From contig NZ_AP021879.1 in the NCBI RefSeq assembly GCF_009689005.1, positions 310,001 to 374,000 of the forward strand: 64,000 nt of DNA, read 5' to 3'. Of this stretch, positions 35,971 to 44,762 are shown piece after piece. Made by a program: the position numbers and the translations under genes. Below the pieces are notes generated by a model. It saw only the letters and a list, made by a program, of their open reading frames with translations. It did no database searches and was not told the origin of the DNA. The stretch is from Desulfosarcina ovata subsp. ovata (GTDB lineage Bacteria; Desulfobacterota; Desulfobacteria; Desulfobacterales; Desulfosarcinaceae). Every line of letters starts with the position of its first letter. Position 1 is the stretch's first letter.

Positions 35971-36262
35971 ACACTATATCGATCGCTGCACTCACAAAGC
36001 GGCGGCATTGTATCTGTTCCTGGTCACCGTCTCCGATGCAAAAGGTATGAGCTATTACTCCGACCGAACCCTGGCCCAGCGCCTGGGGATGGACGAACCG
36101 GAGGTCATACGGGTTCGCAGCGAACTGGTTGATATCGGCCTGATTGCCTATCGAAAGCCGTTATATCAGGTTTTAGCCATCGACCCCGAGCCGGTAAGAA
36201 CCAGCGGTGGCCTTCAGTCGGTTGAACAGATTTTCAAGCGCATCGCGGAGGGTCGGTCATGA
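35885..36262 (+). CDS. HTH protein of an IS21-type element
   Basis: 125 residues from ATG 35885, with AAAGGAGG 5 nt upstream. THKAAALYLFLVTVSDAKGM and DRTLAQRLGMDEPEVIRVRS form a winged-helix-type domain similar to replication-initiation helices. It overlaps istA by 4 nt, showing it is part of the element's operon. Confidence 0.7.
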   Translation: MVTKHPICPDRIRKVPKQFSWLDHRLVSEHYIDRCTHKAAALYLFLVTVSDAKGMSYYSDRTLAQRLGMDEPEVIRVRSELVDIGLIAYRKPLYQVLAIDPEPVRTSGGLQSVEQIFKRIAEGRS

Positions 36263-37390
36263 TCGATTATGCCCTTTACTGCAAAATCAACCATCTGAGC
36301 GCAAACGACGGATTGACGGCCCCACAAATCGCCCGTGAACTGTCCATGGACGTCAGAACCATCCGAAAATGGCTGAATGAAACCCAGTATAAGCCACGCC
36401 AGGGCACCCCGCGCCCCAGCAAGCTCGACCCCTTCAAAAGGGATATTGTCCGCCTGCTCGAAACCCATCCCTATACCGCGACACAGATCTTTCAACGCAT
36501 CCGGGAACAGGGCTTTACCGGCCAATATTCCATCGTCAAGGACTACGTCCGCAAAGTAAGGCCGCCCAAACCAAACGCCTTTCTCACGCTATCATTCGCG
36601 CCGGGAGAATGCGCCCAGGTCGATTGGGGATCCTATGGTTCCGTCAATGTCGGCAATACCCGAAGACGGCTCAGCTTTTTTGTCATGGTGCTTTGCTATA
36701 GCCGCTTGATGTATGTGCAGTTCACCGTCTCGCAAACCATGGAACATTTTTTGGGCTGCCATCAAAGTGCCTTTGAGTTTTTCGGCAAGGTTCCCCAACG
36801 AATCATGGTCGACAATCTCAAGAGCGCCGTGCTCAAGCGCATTGTGGGAAAGGCGCCGGTGTTCAATCCCAAATACCTGGACTTTGCAAACCATTACGGC
36901 TTTACGATCACAGCTTGCAACGTGGGCAAGGGAAATGAAAAGGGGCGCGTGGAGAACGGTGTCGGCTATGTAAAAAAGAACCTTCTGGCCGGATTGGATA
37001 TCTCCGATTTTTCGGCCATCCACCCAGCGACCCGGCACTGGCTCGACACGGTGGCGAACGTACGTACCCACGGCAAAACCAATGAACAGCCCATTGCACG
37101 TTTTGAAAAAGAGCGCTCCTGCTTAAACCCGTTGCCGGCAAACCGCTTCGACATCGCTACGGTCTGTCAGGTCCGGGCGTCGAGCCAGTTCCGCGTACCG
37201 GTTGATGGCAACCATTACTCGGTGCCGGCCGAGTATGCCGGTCGGCAACTGACCTTGAAAACCTACCCCGACCGGATTTGCCTTTACGATGACAATAAAC
37301 TGATTGCCCGCCATATCCGCAGCTATGATCGCCGCGAGGATATCGAAGACCCGGATCATCCCAAACAACTTTTGCTGTGGCGCAAAAAAG
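36259..37390 (+). pseudogene. istA: istA, 3' end removed by IS insertion
   Basis: About 377 codons of an IS21-family transposase: N-terminal HTH (LTAPQIARELSMDVRTIRKW), rve-type DDE catalytic core with CAQVDWGSYGSV, IMVDNLKSAV and NEKGRVENGVGYVK, and the start of the C-terminal domain (RVPVDGNHYSVPAEYAGRQL). The frame enters the IS at 37391 and stops at 37405-37407. The usual length is about 500 residues, so about 120 C-terminal residues are lost. Confidence 0.88.
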
Positions 37391-38564
37391 GGCACTGGTT
37401 CAGTTGAATAGGTGTTGTAAGTGGCAGAATATACATAAAATAGCTGGACAATAGAAAATAAAAAATGTACGGTAATCTACCCCAACCATGATGAGAAGGA
37501 GTAGATTATGCTGTTATTTACATGCAAATGTCCCAATTGTTCGTCTGAAAATATCCGACATGACTATGTATATCGCACAATTTCTAACGGTGATAGGGAA
37601 ATGTTTCTTTGTCAAGACTGCAAATATTCATTCTCAGAAACAAAAAACACCTTCCTGCAAGATATCAGAAAGCCTGTCAGTAAAATTTGGGAGGTCTTAA
37701 ACGCCCGAACTGAGGGAACGTCACTCAATGCCACCTGCCGGATCTTTAAAATCGCTAAAAACACCCTTCTTGCCTGGGAAAGAAAATTTTCCTATCTTTA
37801 TAGTACTTTATTTATCTATTCAATGGCGCATACGTTCATCCAGTCAGTCATTGAAGGTGATGAATTTTATACAAAAGTCAAAAAAAATGTTCCTGCTGAA
37901 GAATCTTCCGGATGGACTATTGTCCTCATGGATAGAGCCAGCCGTTTCATTTGGGAAATGAGCTGCGGTAAAAAGGACAGGTCCCTTTTTGAAAAAGCAA
38001 TCAAAACCCTGGCGGAACTTGTCAACCAAACTGAAGACATAACCCTTCTGACAGATGGTGAACGTCGATATGGAAAAATTCTATTTGAAATATGCCACGA
38101 GCTTTTTCAAACTGGCATGCGTGGTCGTCCTCGAAAAGTGTTGAAAAAGGGAGTCACCGTCAGGGTAAAAAACAAAGGATCCCAAGCCCATAAGAAAGGA
38201 CGCAAAAGGCCAAAATACCAGACAACATGTCCTCAACACCCTGAGACCACAAACCATATTACAGATAAGGAAACACACGCCAACCACGTTGAAGCCAACA
38301 ATGCTGCAATGCGCCGAAAATGTTCCGCGTATAGAAGAAAAACAAACACATATGCAAAATCAGAAACCGGTCTTCAACGCGTGTTGAACGTTTATTGGGT
38401 TATCCATAACTTCCTCAGAGTTCACTTTACGACCAAAAAGGTGCCCGCTGTTAGTTTAGGAGTACTCGAATGCGAGATCACTCCAGAAGCACTTTTCAGT
38501 GCACAACATATTTAACTATTCAAAATTATGACTAATTAATTGCCTATTCAACTGAACCAGTGCC
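37391..38564 (+). mobile_element. IS1/IS1595-type element, copy A (no target duplication)
   Basis: 1174 bp with 22-bp inverted ends beginning GGCACTGGTTCAGTTG. It is nearly identical to copy B at 43589-44762, same length. Flanks differ (AAAAAG left, GGCCAA right), so there is no target duplication, and istA/istB sequence between the flanks is missing: a sign of a deletion between two copies or an adjacent deletion. Confidence 0.92.
37508..38515 (+). CDS. IS1/IS1595-type transposase, copy A
   Basis: 335 residues. N-terminal zinc ribbon (CKCPNCSSE...FLCQDCKYSFSE), HTH, and a DDE core with VIEGDEFYTK, ITLLTDGERRYGKILFE and HANHVEANNAAMRRKCSAYR. The ATG at 37508 has AGAAGGAGTAGATT upstream. It differs from copy B at a few residues only (for example LQ/LK near residue 51). 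Whether it is IS1 or IS1595 subgroup should be settled by database comparison. Confidence 0.88.
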   Translation: MLLFTCKCPNCSSENIRHDYVYRTISNGDREMFLCQDCKYSFSETKNTFLQDIRKPVSKIWEVLNARTEGTSLNATCRIFKIAKNTLLAWERKFSYLYSTLFIYSMAHTFIQSVIEGDEFYTKVKKNVPAEESSGWTIVLMDRASRFIWEMSCGKKDRSLFEKAIKTLAELVNQTEDITLLTDGERRYGKILFEICHELFQTGMRGRPRKVLKKGVTVRVKNKGSQAHKKGRKRPKYQTTCPQHPETTNHITDKETHANHVEANNAAMRRKCSAYRRKTNTYAKSETGLQRVLNVYWVIHNFLRVHFTTKKVPAVSLGVLECEITPEALFSAQHI

Positions 38565-39006
38565 GGCCAATGTCATTTTTCTCGGTGGCGTGGGCCTTGG
38601 AAAAACCCATTTGGCTTCCGCTTTGGGGTACGAGGCCTGCCTTAAGGGATATACTGTCCTGTTCGCCACCGCCATCGACGTGATCAATACGCTCTCCGCG
38701 GCTCAAGCCGCAGGACGCATGAAACAGGAGTTGAAAAAATACATCCGCCCCTCGTTGCTGATCCTTGACGAGCTTGGATTTTTGCCCATCGATAAAACCG
38801 GCGCGGATCTGCTATTCCAGGTCATCAGCCAGCGCTACGAGCAGGGACCGATTGTTATCACATCAAATCGTGCCTTCAAGGACTGGCCGGAAATCTTCAA
38901 CAACGACAGCACGCTGACCTCAGCCATTCTTGATCGACTGCTTCATCATGCCGACACGATTCTTATCCAAGGAAAAAGCTATCGCATGAAAGAGCAAATA
39001 GATTGA
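38565..39006 (+). pseudogene. istB: istB, 5' end removed by IS insertion
   Basis: The C-terminal 147 codons of the IstB/DnaC-like ATPase: Walker A FLGGVGLGKTHLASALGY, Walker B SLLILDELGFLP, sensor IVITSNRAFKDW. About 100 N-terminal codons are missing because the frame starts inside the copy A terminal repeat. Confidence 0.9.
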
Positions 39007-39024
39007 TTAATGTCGCGTAAAAAG

Positions 39025-39059
39025 GCTGCCGGATGCTCATTATACAGAGATCCGGCAGC
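39025..39059 (+). terminator. Hairpin after istB
   Basis: GCTGCCGGAT pairs with ATCCGGCAGC around a 15-nt loop, 19 bp after the istB stop; it is followed by TAAAATT rather than a T-run. Confidence 0.6.
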
Positions 39060-39139
39060 TAAAATTGCCAACTCATGGTTAAGCAAATTCAAACCGCCGA
39101 AAATACAGCATCTTCAGACCGCCGCTCACAGCTTGAACA

Positions 39140-39405
39140 TCGTTACCTCCTATAATTAAGACTTCTCTATAGTATTTGACACCGTTGGATCTCTTTTCGA
39201 CGAGTTTTCCACGTCAAATCAAATCTTTGATCACGTCGTCTTCGTTTTCACCGTTGTCGTTCACTCTCATATGGATCTCTAAGAAAACTTCAAAGAGCCT
39301 ATAGGCCATTGAGGCAGCTACGTCAGCGTAGTTGGATAAATTGCTAACTTAGAAGCCGATAAATAATTGATCATACAGCGTATTACCATTTTTAAATTCA
39401 CTTAT
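39140..39405 (-). pseudogene. Small acidic phage-like protein, copy 3 (two in-frame stops)
   Basis: The frame reads ISEFKNGNTLYDQLFIGF, TAA (39349-39351), VSNLSNYADVAASMAYRLFE, VFLEIHMRVNDNGENEDDVI, KDLI, TGA (39214-39216), RGKLVEKRSNGVKYYREV. Ignoring the stops it parallels copies 1, 2 and 4: a SNL-x-x-Y block, then a NGE-x-x-D-x-V-x-x-DL block. The IS21-type element begins at its 3' end. Confidence 0.6.
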
Positions 39406-39460
39406 GGAATACCTCCCAATGTTGAAGCTTTTTCAGAAATCAAAGGGGTCTAAAATAATT

Positions 39461-39553
39461 GTAGTCCTGGGAGGATTTGAACCTCCAGCATTTATAGTGT
39501 CACGGATTTACAGTCCTACAGTCCGCTGCCTTCAAACCATTCGGCGCACCCAT
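39461..39553 (-). tRNA. tRNA-Tyr(GUA)-like sequence, chimeric and probably non-functional
   Basis: The minus strand shows a D-arm-like GCCGAATGG...GGCAGC, an anticodon arm GGA-CTGTAAA-TCC (anticodon GUA), a long variable region and a perfect T-arm GGAGG-TTCAAAT-CCTCC. Two defects: GGACTGTA is duplicated in tandem in the anticodon arm, and the 3' acceptor strand CAGGACT does not pair with the 5' side GGGTGCG. No CCA is encoded. Confidence 0.6.
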
Positions 39554-39562
39554 CCATATTGA

Positions 39563-39859
39563 TTAACGATCCCACTGACAACGACGCTTGGTAGCACGTT
39601 TCCAGCTACGGTCGTCACGATTGACCCAAATGTCATCCCAGACATGGGGAAGGTGACGACGGGTGGGACGAACATAGTCGGAATGAGCATGGTTCCAACG
39701 ACGTTCGTAGGTGGTTTTCATACGACGACAAACATGTCCGCAACGATTAAAGTTTTTGAAGCCAGGAACAGGTTCCATCCGGAAACGATAAGAATGTTTA
39801 GCAAAGCATTCAGCTCCGAGATAGTAAATCTGAGAATAATAGACATCACCATATTTCAT
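39563..39859 (-). CDS. Small basic phage-like protein
   Basis: 98 residues, strongly basic and aromatic-rich, ending RSWKRATKRRCQW. A C-terminal SWK-x-x-x-KR-x-QW motif is common in small uncharacterised phage proteins. GGGAGG lies 7 nt before the ATG at 39859, next to a hairpin. It is the best-preserved gene of the phage-like cluster; function unknown. Confidence 0.6.
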   Translation of the reverse strand: MKYGDVYYSQIYYLGAECFAKHSYRFRMEPVPGFKNFNRCGHVCRRMKTTYERRWNHAHSDYVRPTRRHLPHVWDDIWVNRDDRSWKRATKRRCQWDR

Positions 39860-39869
39860 TTTTGGACCT

Positions 39870-39894
39870 CCCGTTAAGTTGTTAGCTTAACGGG
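39870..39894 (-). promoter_or_regulatory. Hairpin directly upstream of the basic protein gene
   Basis: CCCGTTAAG / CTTAACGGG, 9-bp perfect stem with 7-nt loop. Its 3' arm overlaps the GGGAGG ribosome-binding site on the minus strand, so it could be a processing signal or a translation control. Confidence 0.5.
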
Positions 39895-39940
39895 TGTCCA
39901 TTACCTCGTAAATTTCCATAGTTTCTCCTCGTATTACGAT

Positions 39941-40081
39941 TTACAGCTGAGCAGCGAGCTTTTCATCGACGCTTGGCATGTCTTCAACTTTGGTCTTCTT
40001 GCACCATTCATCGAATTCCCGGTCAATTCTGTCGAGCATCTTAGCACCTTTAAAGTACTCTTGGAGCTCTTTTCCAGTCAT
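39941..40081 (-). CDS. Small charged protein of the phage-like cluster
   Basis: 46 residues, MTGKELQEYFKGAKMLDRID and so on, amphipathic and helical. The frame is open upstream to 40171, but that part is a hydrophobic shadow of another frame. No strong Shine-Dalgarno. Support is composition, length and position among similar minus-strand genes. Confidence 0.4.
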   Translation of the reverse strand: MTGKELQEYFKGAKMLDRIDREFDEWCKKTKVEDMPSVDEKLAAQL

Positions 40082-40184
40082 GACTCTGGAAGGAACCAAT
40101 AACAAAATCAAAACGATGAAAAGGCAAGCATACGGCTTCAGAGATGATGAATTCTTCAAACTCAAAATCATGGCGCTTCACCAT
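40050..40184 (-). CDS. Very small ORF of the phage-like cluster
   Basis: 44 codons, MVKRHDFEFEEFIISEAV and so on, overlapping the 46-codon ORF by 32 bases. Composition is similar to its neighbours, but one of the two overlapping ORFs may be spurious. Confidence 0.3.
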   Translation of the reverse strand: MVKRHDFEFEEFIISEAVCLPFHRFDFVIGSFQSHDWKRAPRVL

Positions 40185-40444
40185 TCAAAGTACGCTTTAG
40201 TCGGATGAACCTAAAAAATAATTAAAAATTATTTTGGTATAATGAACAACTATATTCTTCCTATAAAATCTTTTGTAATAAATGTTAGTTATAAGGATTT
40301 TCATCCGTCGCTTTACACTTGAGGAAAACTGATTTATTCCTTCCTACATCTATAGCTTTTTTAACCGTGAAAAAGGGTCAACGCCATTCCATCCTTTAAA
40401 AATTTGATTCATGATCTATGACCCAGACCGCTAAGTCTTCTATC

Positions 40445-40681
40445 TTATAAAATTCTTATTGACCCAACGCCGATACGTTCGACAAGATCACGTTTGACGA
40501 GATCGTCAACAACATCAGCATAGTCCTCCCCGTTAGCCACTCTGCTCCTGAGTTCAGTTTTAAATAAAGTGTCAGTTGGGTTTCTGGTAAAATATTCCCA
40601 AGCCAGTGCATCCCAATTCTTGACATCAAACAGGTCCGCGATAGAACATTGATAACCAGACTTTCCAAATTTTTCTTGCAT
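40445..40681 (-). CDS. Small acidic phage-like protein, copy 4 (intact)
   Basis: 78 residues. SIADLFDVKNWDALAWEYF in the N-half and RVANGEDYADVVDDLVKRDL in the C-half correspond to the two blocks shared with copies 1-3. The C-terminal block could form a small winged helix (helix-turn-helix then IGVGSIRI strand), which is only a structural guess. GGGAATAG precedes the ATG. Confidence 0.55.
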   Translation of the reverse strand: MQEKFGKSGYQCSIADLFDVKNWDALAWEYFTRNPTDTLFKTELRSRVANGEDYADVVDDLVKRDLVERIGVGSIRIL

Positions 40682-41049
40682 TTCTATTCCCTATCGTACA
40701 TGGTTGCCCAATAATTACTAAGAGCGCCATACCTCGTCGATAAAGAGAGCTTTTTTTAAGGCAAAAAGAGTTAATTAGAGAATTGCCCTACGGCTTTTAT
40801 CCCCTTGATCACCTCGCCAAGGTTAATTATTCTCAGGCACCTGATTCAAAACTGTAGCTCCTATCGTGGCATATTGTGTTGATTCACCATGTCGGTGTGG
40901 TTTTTTACCTTAATTCCAATTGGTTATTCTGGTGAGTGTCCTTGCCATAATCGGTTGTATTTAAATTATCTAATTTTTTTGCATGAGCTACCGATCTATT
41001 ACACCGGATGAGATTGGAAATATTTTTGGAAAACAAAAAAAGGGGATCT
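40682..41049. other. Intergenic region
   Basis: 368 bp between the phage-like cluster and the helicase gene. No T-run hairpin or credible gene is visible; the helicase ribosome-binding site AAAAAGGGGATC lies at its right end. Confidence 0.35.
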
Positions 41050-43137
41050 ATGGACCTGTTAGATTTCACGCAAAAATTAAATGAAGAATTTAAAAAAGAT
41101 TGTGTTATCTGTACAGCGGAGCGACCGTGGTTCGGCCATTTCATTCTTGAGACAGATGAATGTCGGCTGTCATACAAAATCGGAGATAAGAAAAATGCAG
41201 AGCTGCAAATCATAGACTGGAGGAATCCGCTTTCAAAGGGTTTTTATAATATGGTGCCTGGCGACTATTTTGATATGGATGAGTGGCAGGTCGAAAAACA
41301 ACGTAAAGAACGATATCATTCCATATCCGGAGAGGTACTGCAGCAAACAAAAATCGTTGATAGAAACAGAACCATTTTCCAGGCAACCATCCAGACCAAG
41401 GACAATGATCACCTAGTCGAAATCAAAGATGATACCTATGTGTTTTTAGATGACGTCTCTGCTTATTTTACAAGTATAGAAGGGTTGCCCGATATCCGGT
41501 CGATGCTGACGAAAGATCAGTATGAATTAATTACAGCAAACCATTTGCAACCCCTAATCATTCAGGGAAGTGCCGGTTCCGGGAAAACAACAGTGGCTTT
41601 ATATCGCGCTTCATGGCTGACATACGCCGAGTCTGCCCGTCATCCGGTTGACCCAAAAAATATTTTAATCGTAATGTTCAATAAAGCATTGCAAAGCTTT
41701 ATATCAAATCTCCTTGAGCCATTGGGAATTGAATCAGCTAACCTCTTTACCTTTCATGCCTGGGCATTGAGTGAGGTAAAAAAAGCATATAAAGGCAAGA
41801 TCAAGATCTGCATTGATCCTTTTGAAGGCGAGCAGACAGCGAAAAGCATAAAAAAGCAAATTGGTATTCTAAGAGCGATAGAGGTTTTTGTGAATGGGCA
41901 GATCCAAAGGCTTTATAAATGGGTGGAGCAGAAACTCAGCCCTTACCGTGGGCAAAGATGGATTGACGATCTAACCCAGTCAGAACAGCCCATCGTTCAG
42001 CGCCTTATAAGATTAAGAACAAAAGCGTTGATCGAGCGGAATAATGCCCAAGGGCGAGAAAAAGAAGAATTGGAGCAAATTCATCTGCTTTTCAGCCAAG
42101 CGGTTAAACGGATGACCCAGTATAAGGAAGAACTACTGAAATTTCTTACCGACAAGGTTCTGCTCAAAAAACACCTTAAACATATATCTGAAAACGAAAT
42201 TGACACATTGGTTCGATACCAGAAGTCCCTTCAGGGAAAAGACAGTTCGCCACGGCGTCCCGGTCCTTTTGTCGGGTTTGATGACCTATCCCTCATCTTG
42301 TACCTCATTGAATTAAAAAATGGTGGATTAACAGATAAAAACAATGAAAATGTCAACCTTTTCGATCATTTAATCATTGACGAAGCCCAGGATTTCGGTG
42401 CTATAGAAATGACAGTGCTGCTCTCCTCCGTCAAAACACGAGCCGGTGTTACAATCGTTGGCGATATCAATCAAAAAATCATTCCCGAAGCCGATTTTAT
42501 GGGTTGGGAAAAATTGGCCGAAGAACTTGGCATTGAAGGCGCAACCGTTTCAACGCTTGAAGTGGCCCACCGTTCTACAAAGCCTATCATGGACCTTGCA
42601 TGTAGTGTCTTAAAATCAGCACGATCAACAAGGGGAAGAAACGGCATTTCGCCAGCAATAACCGTACTAAGCAGTGAAGAAGATAAAATAAAATATATTG
42701 TTGATATCTTAAAGCAACTTAGCCTCACATCAGAAAATCAGCATACATGCATCATTTGCCGACATGCAAAAGATGCGAGACCCTTTGCGGATATGTTGAG
42801 CAAAGCACTTCCGAATATTCAGATTCGATTGGGCCATAACAAGGAATTTGAGTTTTCACCCGGAATAACTGTTACCAACATGCGCCAGATAAAAGGCCTC
42901 GAGTTTGATAATTTAATTATCCTTGATCCATCAGAGGAAAATTATCCCAATGATAATCAAGGAATGAAAAATTTTTATACAGTTATCACACGGGCAAAAG
43001 AGCAATTGTTTATGGTTGGCACTGAAGCACCCACGTCTCTTATGAGCGATGCAATTGCAAACGGGATCATTAATTTTCAAGACCAGGCTAAGGTTGTTCC
43101 TATCGAATTTACAGAAGATGAAGATGCTCCCTTTTGA
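41050..43137 (+). CDS. HelD/UvrD-like superfamily 1 helicase
   Basis: 695 residues from ATG 41050 (AAAGGGG upstream). The N-terminal 130 residues (PWFGHFILETDECRLSYKIG, IIDWRNPLSKGFYNMVPGDY) resemble the N-arm region of HelD, the helicase that strips stalled RNA polymerase from DNA. The core has Walker A IIQGSAGSGKTTVALYRASW, Walker B HLIIDEAQDF, VGDINQKI (motif III) and TVITRAKEQLFM (motif VI). The C-terminus is acidic. The gene is AT-rich and lies 300 bp before an interrupted nuclease-like gene, so it could be part of a defence module instead of housekeeping. Confidence 0.82.
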   Translation: MDLLDFTQKLNEEFKKDCVICTAERPWFGHFILETDECRLSYKIGDKKNAELQIIDWRNPLSKGFYNMVPGDYFDMDEWQVEKQRKERYHSISGEVLQQTKIVDRNRTIFQATIQTKDNDHLVEIKDDTYVFLDDVSAYFTSIEGLPDIRSMLTKDQYELITANHLQPLIIQGSAGSGKTTVALYRASWLTYAESARHPVDPKNILIVMFNKALQSFISNLLEPLGIESANLFTFHAWALSEVKKAYKGKIKICIDPFEGEQTAKSIKKQIGILRAIEVFVNGQIQRLYKWVEQKLSPYRGQRWIDDLTQSEQPIVQRLIRLRTKALIERNNAQGREKEELEQIHLLFSQAVKRMTQYKEELLKFLTDKVLLKKHLKHISENEIDTLVRYQKSLQGKDSSPRRPGPFVGFDDLSLILYLIELKNGGLTDKNNENVNLFDHLIIDEAQDFGAIEMTVLLSSVKTRAGVTIVGDINQKIIPEADFMGWEKLAEELGIEGATVSTLEVAHRSTKPIMDLACSVLKSARSTRGRNGISPAITVLSSEEDKIKYIVDILKQLSLTSENQHTCIICRHAKDARPFADMLSKALPNIQIRLGHNKEFEFSPGITVTNMRQIKGLEFDNLIILDPSEENYPNDNQGMKNFYTVITRAKEQLFMVGTEAPTSLMSDAIANGIINFQDQAKVVPIEFTEDEDAPF

Positions 43138-43588
43138 GTAGTAATTTTCCTATAGATTGGATATTTCATTTTTCCATTTTGTAATAAAATGAAGCGTGAT
43201 GAAATATCATAAAATGACTGGAAAAGATAGGTATTGTTAATGAAAACTTTTGCGGTTAAATCGATATGATTTAAATTCAAAAATAGTAATATGTTTTATG
43301 AAAACAAACATTAATTATCAGGAATAATTGGTTTTGGAAAGACAAATTTTCCATGAATTAGATCCATTTGTTTGAAAGATTCAACAAACAACGGTTAGAA
43401 GAGTTGCGCAACATTATAAACAAAAAACGGGAGTATTTTATGAATGATTCGATTTCAATAGATATTTATGAAACTCTATCTTTTTTTGATGAAAAACCTA
43501 CAGGAAGTTCTGGCCATGCAACTTCAATAGTAGGTATCTGTGGTGAAGATCTTGCAGCAGGTTCTTTTGCTCACTATATCCAAGCGAC

Positions 43589-44762
43589 GGCACTGGTTCA
43601 GTTGAATAGGTGTTGTAAGTGCCAGAATATACATAAAATAGCTGGACAATAGAAGATAAAAAATGTACGGTAATCTACCCCAACCATGATGAGAAGGAGT
43701 AGATTATGCTGTTATTTACATGCAAATGTCCCAATTGTTCGTCTGAAAATATCCGACATGACTATGTATATCGCACAATTTCTAACGGTGATAGGGAAAT
43801 GTTTCTTTGTCAAGACTGCAAATATTCATTCTCAGAAACAAAAAACACATTCCTGAAAGATATCAGAAAGCCTGTCAGTAAAATTTGGGAGGTCTTAAAC
43901 GCCCGAACTGAGGGAACGTCACTCAATGCCACCTGCCGGATCTTTAAGATCGCTAAAAACACCCTTCTTGCCTGGGAAAGAAAATTTTCCTATCTTTATA
44001 GTACGTTATTGATCTATTCAATGGCGCATACGTTCATCCAGTCAGTCATCGAAGGTGATGAATTTTATACAAAAGTCAAAAAAAATGTTCCTCCTGAAGA
44101 ATCTTCCGGATGGACTATTGTCCTCATGGATAGAGCCAGCCGTTTCATTTGGGAAATGAGCTGCGGTAAAAAGGACAGGTCCCTTTTTGAAAAAGCAATC
44201 AAAACCTTGGCGGAACTTGTCAACCAAACTGAAGACATAACCCTTCTGACAGATGGTGAACGTCGATATGGAAAAATTCTATTTGAAATATGCCACGAGC
44301 TTTTTCAAACTGGTATGCGTGGTCGTCCTCGAAAAGTGTTGAAAAAAGGAGTCACCGTCAGGGTAAAAAACAAAGGATCCCAATCCCATAAGAAAGGACG
44401 CAAAAGACCAAAATACCAGACAACATGTCCTCAACACCCTGAGACCACAAACCATATTACAGATAAGGAAACACACGCCAACCACGTTGAAGCCAACAAT
44501 GCTGCAATGCGCCGAAAATGTTCCGCGTATAGAAGAAAAACAAACACATATGCAAAATCAGAAACCGGTCTTCAACGCGTGTTGAACGTTTATTGGGTTA
44601 TCCATAACTTCCTCAGAGTTCACTTTACGACCAAAAAGGTGCCCGCTGTTAGTTTAGGAGTACTCGAATGCGAGATCACTCCAGAAGCACTTTTCAGTGC
44701 ACAACATATTTAACTATTCAAAATTATGACTAATTAATTGCCTATTCAACTGAACCAGTGCC
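43589..44762 (+). mobile_element. IS1/IS1595-type element, copy B, with 8-bp target duplication
   Basis: 1174 bp; inverted ends begin GGCACTGGTTCAGTTG. Direct repeats CAAGCGAC at 43581-43588 and 44763-44770. The interrupted host frame is restored when one repeat is removed, confirming the boundaries. Confidence 0.95.
43706..44713 (+). CDS. IS1/IS1595-type transposase, copy B
   Basis: 335 residues, the same domains as copy A (zinc ribbon, HTH, DDE with VIEGDEFYTK, LLTDGERRYGK and HANHVEANNA). Intact and flanked by a clean target duplication, so this is the likelier active copy. Confidence 0.9.
   Translation: MLLFTCKCPNCSSENIRHDYVYRTISNGDREMFLCQDCKYSFSETKNTFLKDIRKPVSKIWEVLNARTEGTSLNATCRIFKIAKNTLLAWERKFSYLYSTLLIYSMAHTFIQSVIEGDEFYTKVKKNVPPEESSGWTIVLMDRASRFIWEMSCGKKDRSLFEKAIKTLAELVNQTEDITLLTDGERRYGKILFEICHELFQTGMRGRPRKVLKKGVTVRVKNKGSQSHKKGRKRPKYQTTCPQHPETTNHITDKETHANHVEANNAAMRRKCSAYRRKTNTYAKSETGLQRVLNVYWVIHNFLRVHFTTKKVPAVSLGVLECEITPEALFSAQHI

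Larger units (their letters stand above)
35377..39140 (+). mobile_element. IS21-type element with accessory genes, gutted by an IS1/IS1595-type insertion
   Basis: Holds a zinc-ribbon gene, an HTH gene, istA (3' part missing) and istB (5' part missing). Both outer ends are inferred from where the surrounding phage-like frames break (about 35377 and 39135); perfect terminal repeats were not resolved. At the right end a repeated ACCGCCG...ACAGC unit (39099-39134) fits the multiple terminal repeats of IS21 elements. Confidence 0.65.

Noticed and set aside
39140..39405. Stop-codon recoding (TGA read as Trp) in the phage-like cluster
   Set aside because: A TAA also interrupts the same frame and other copies carry a frameshift, so ordinary decay explains it better.
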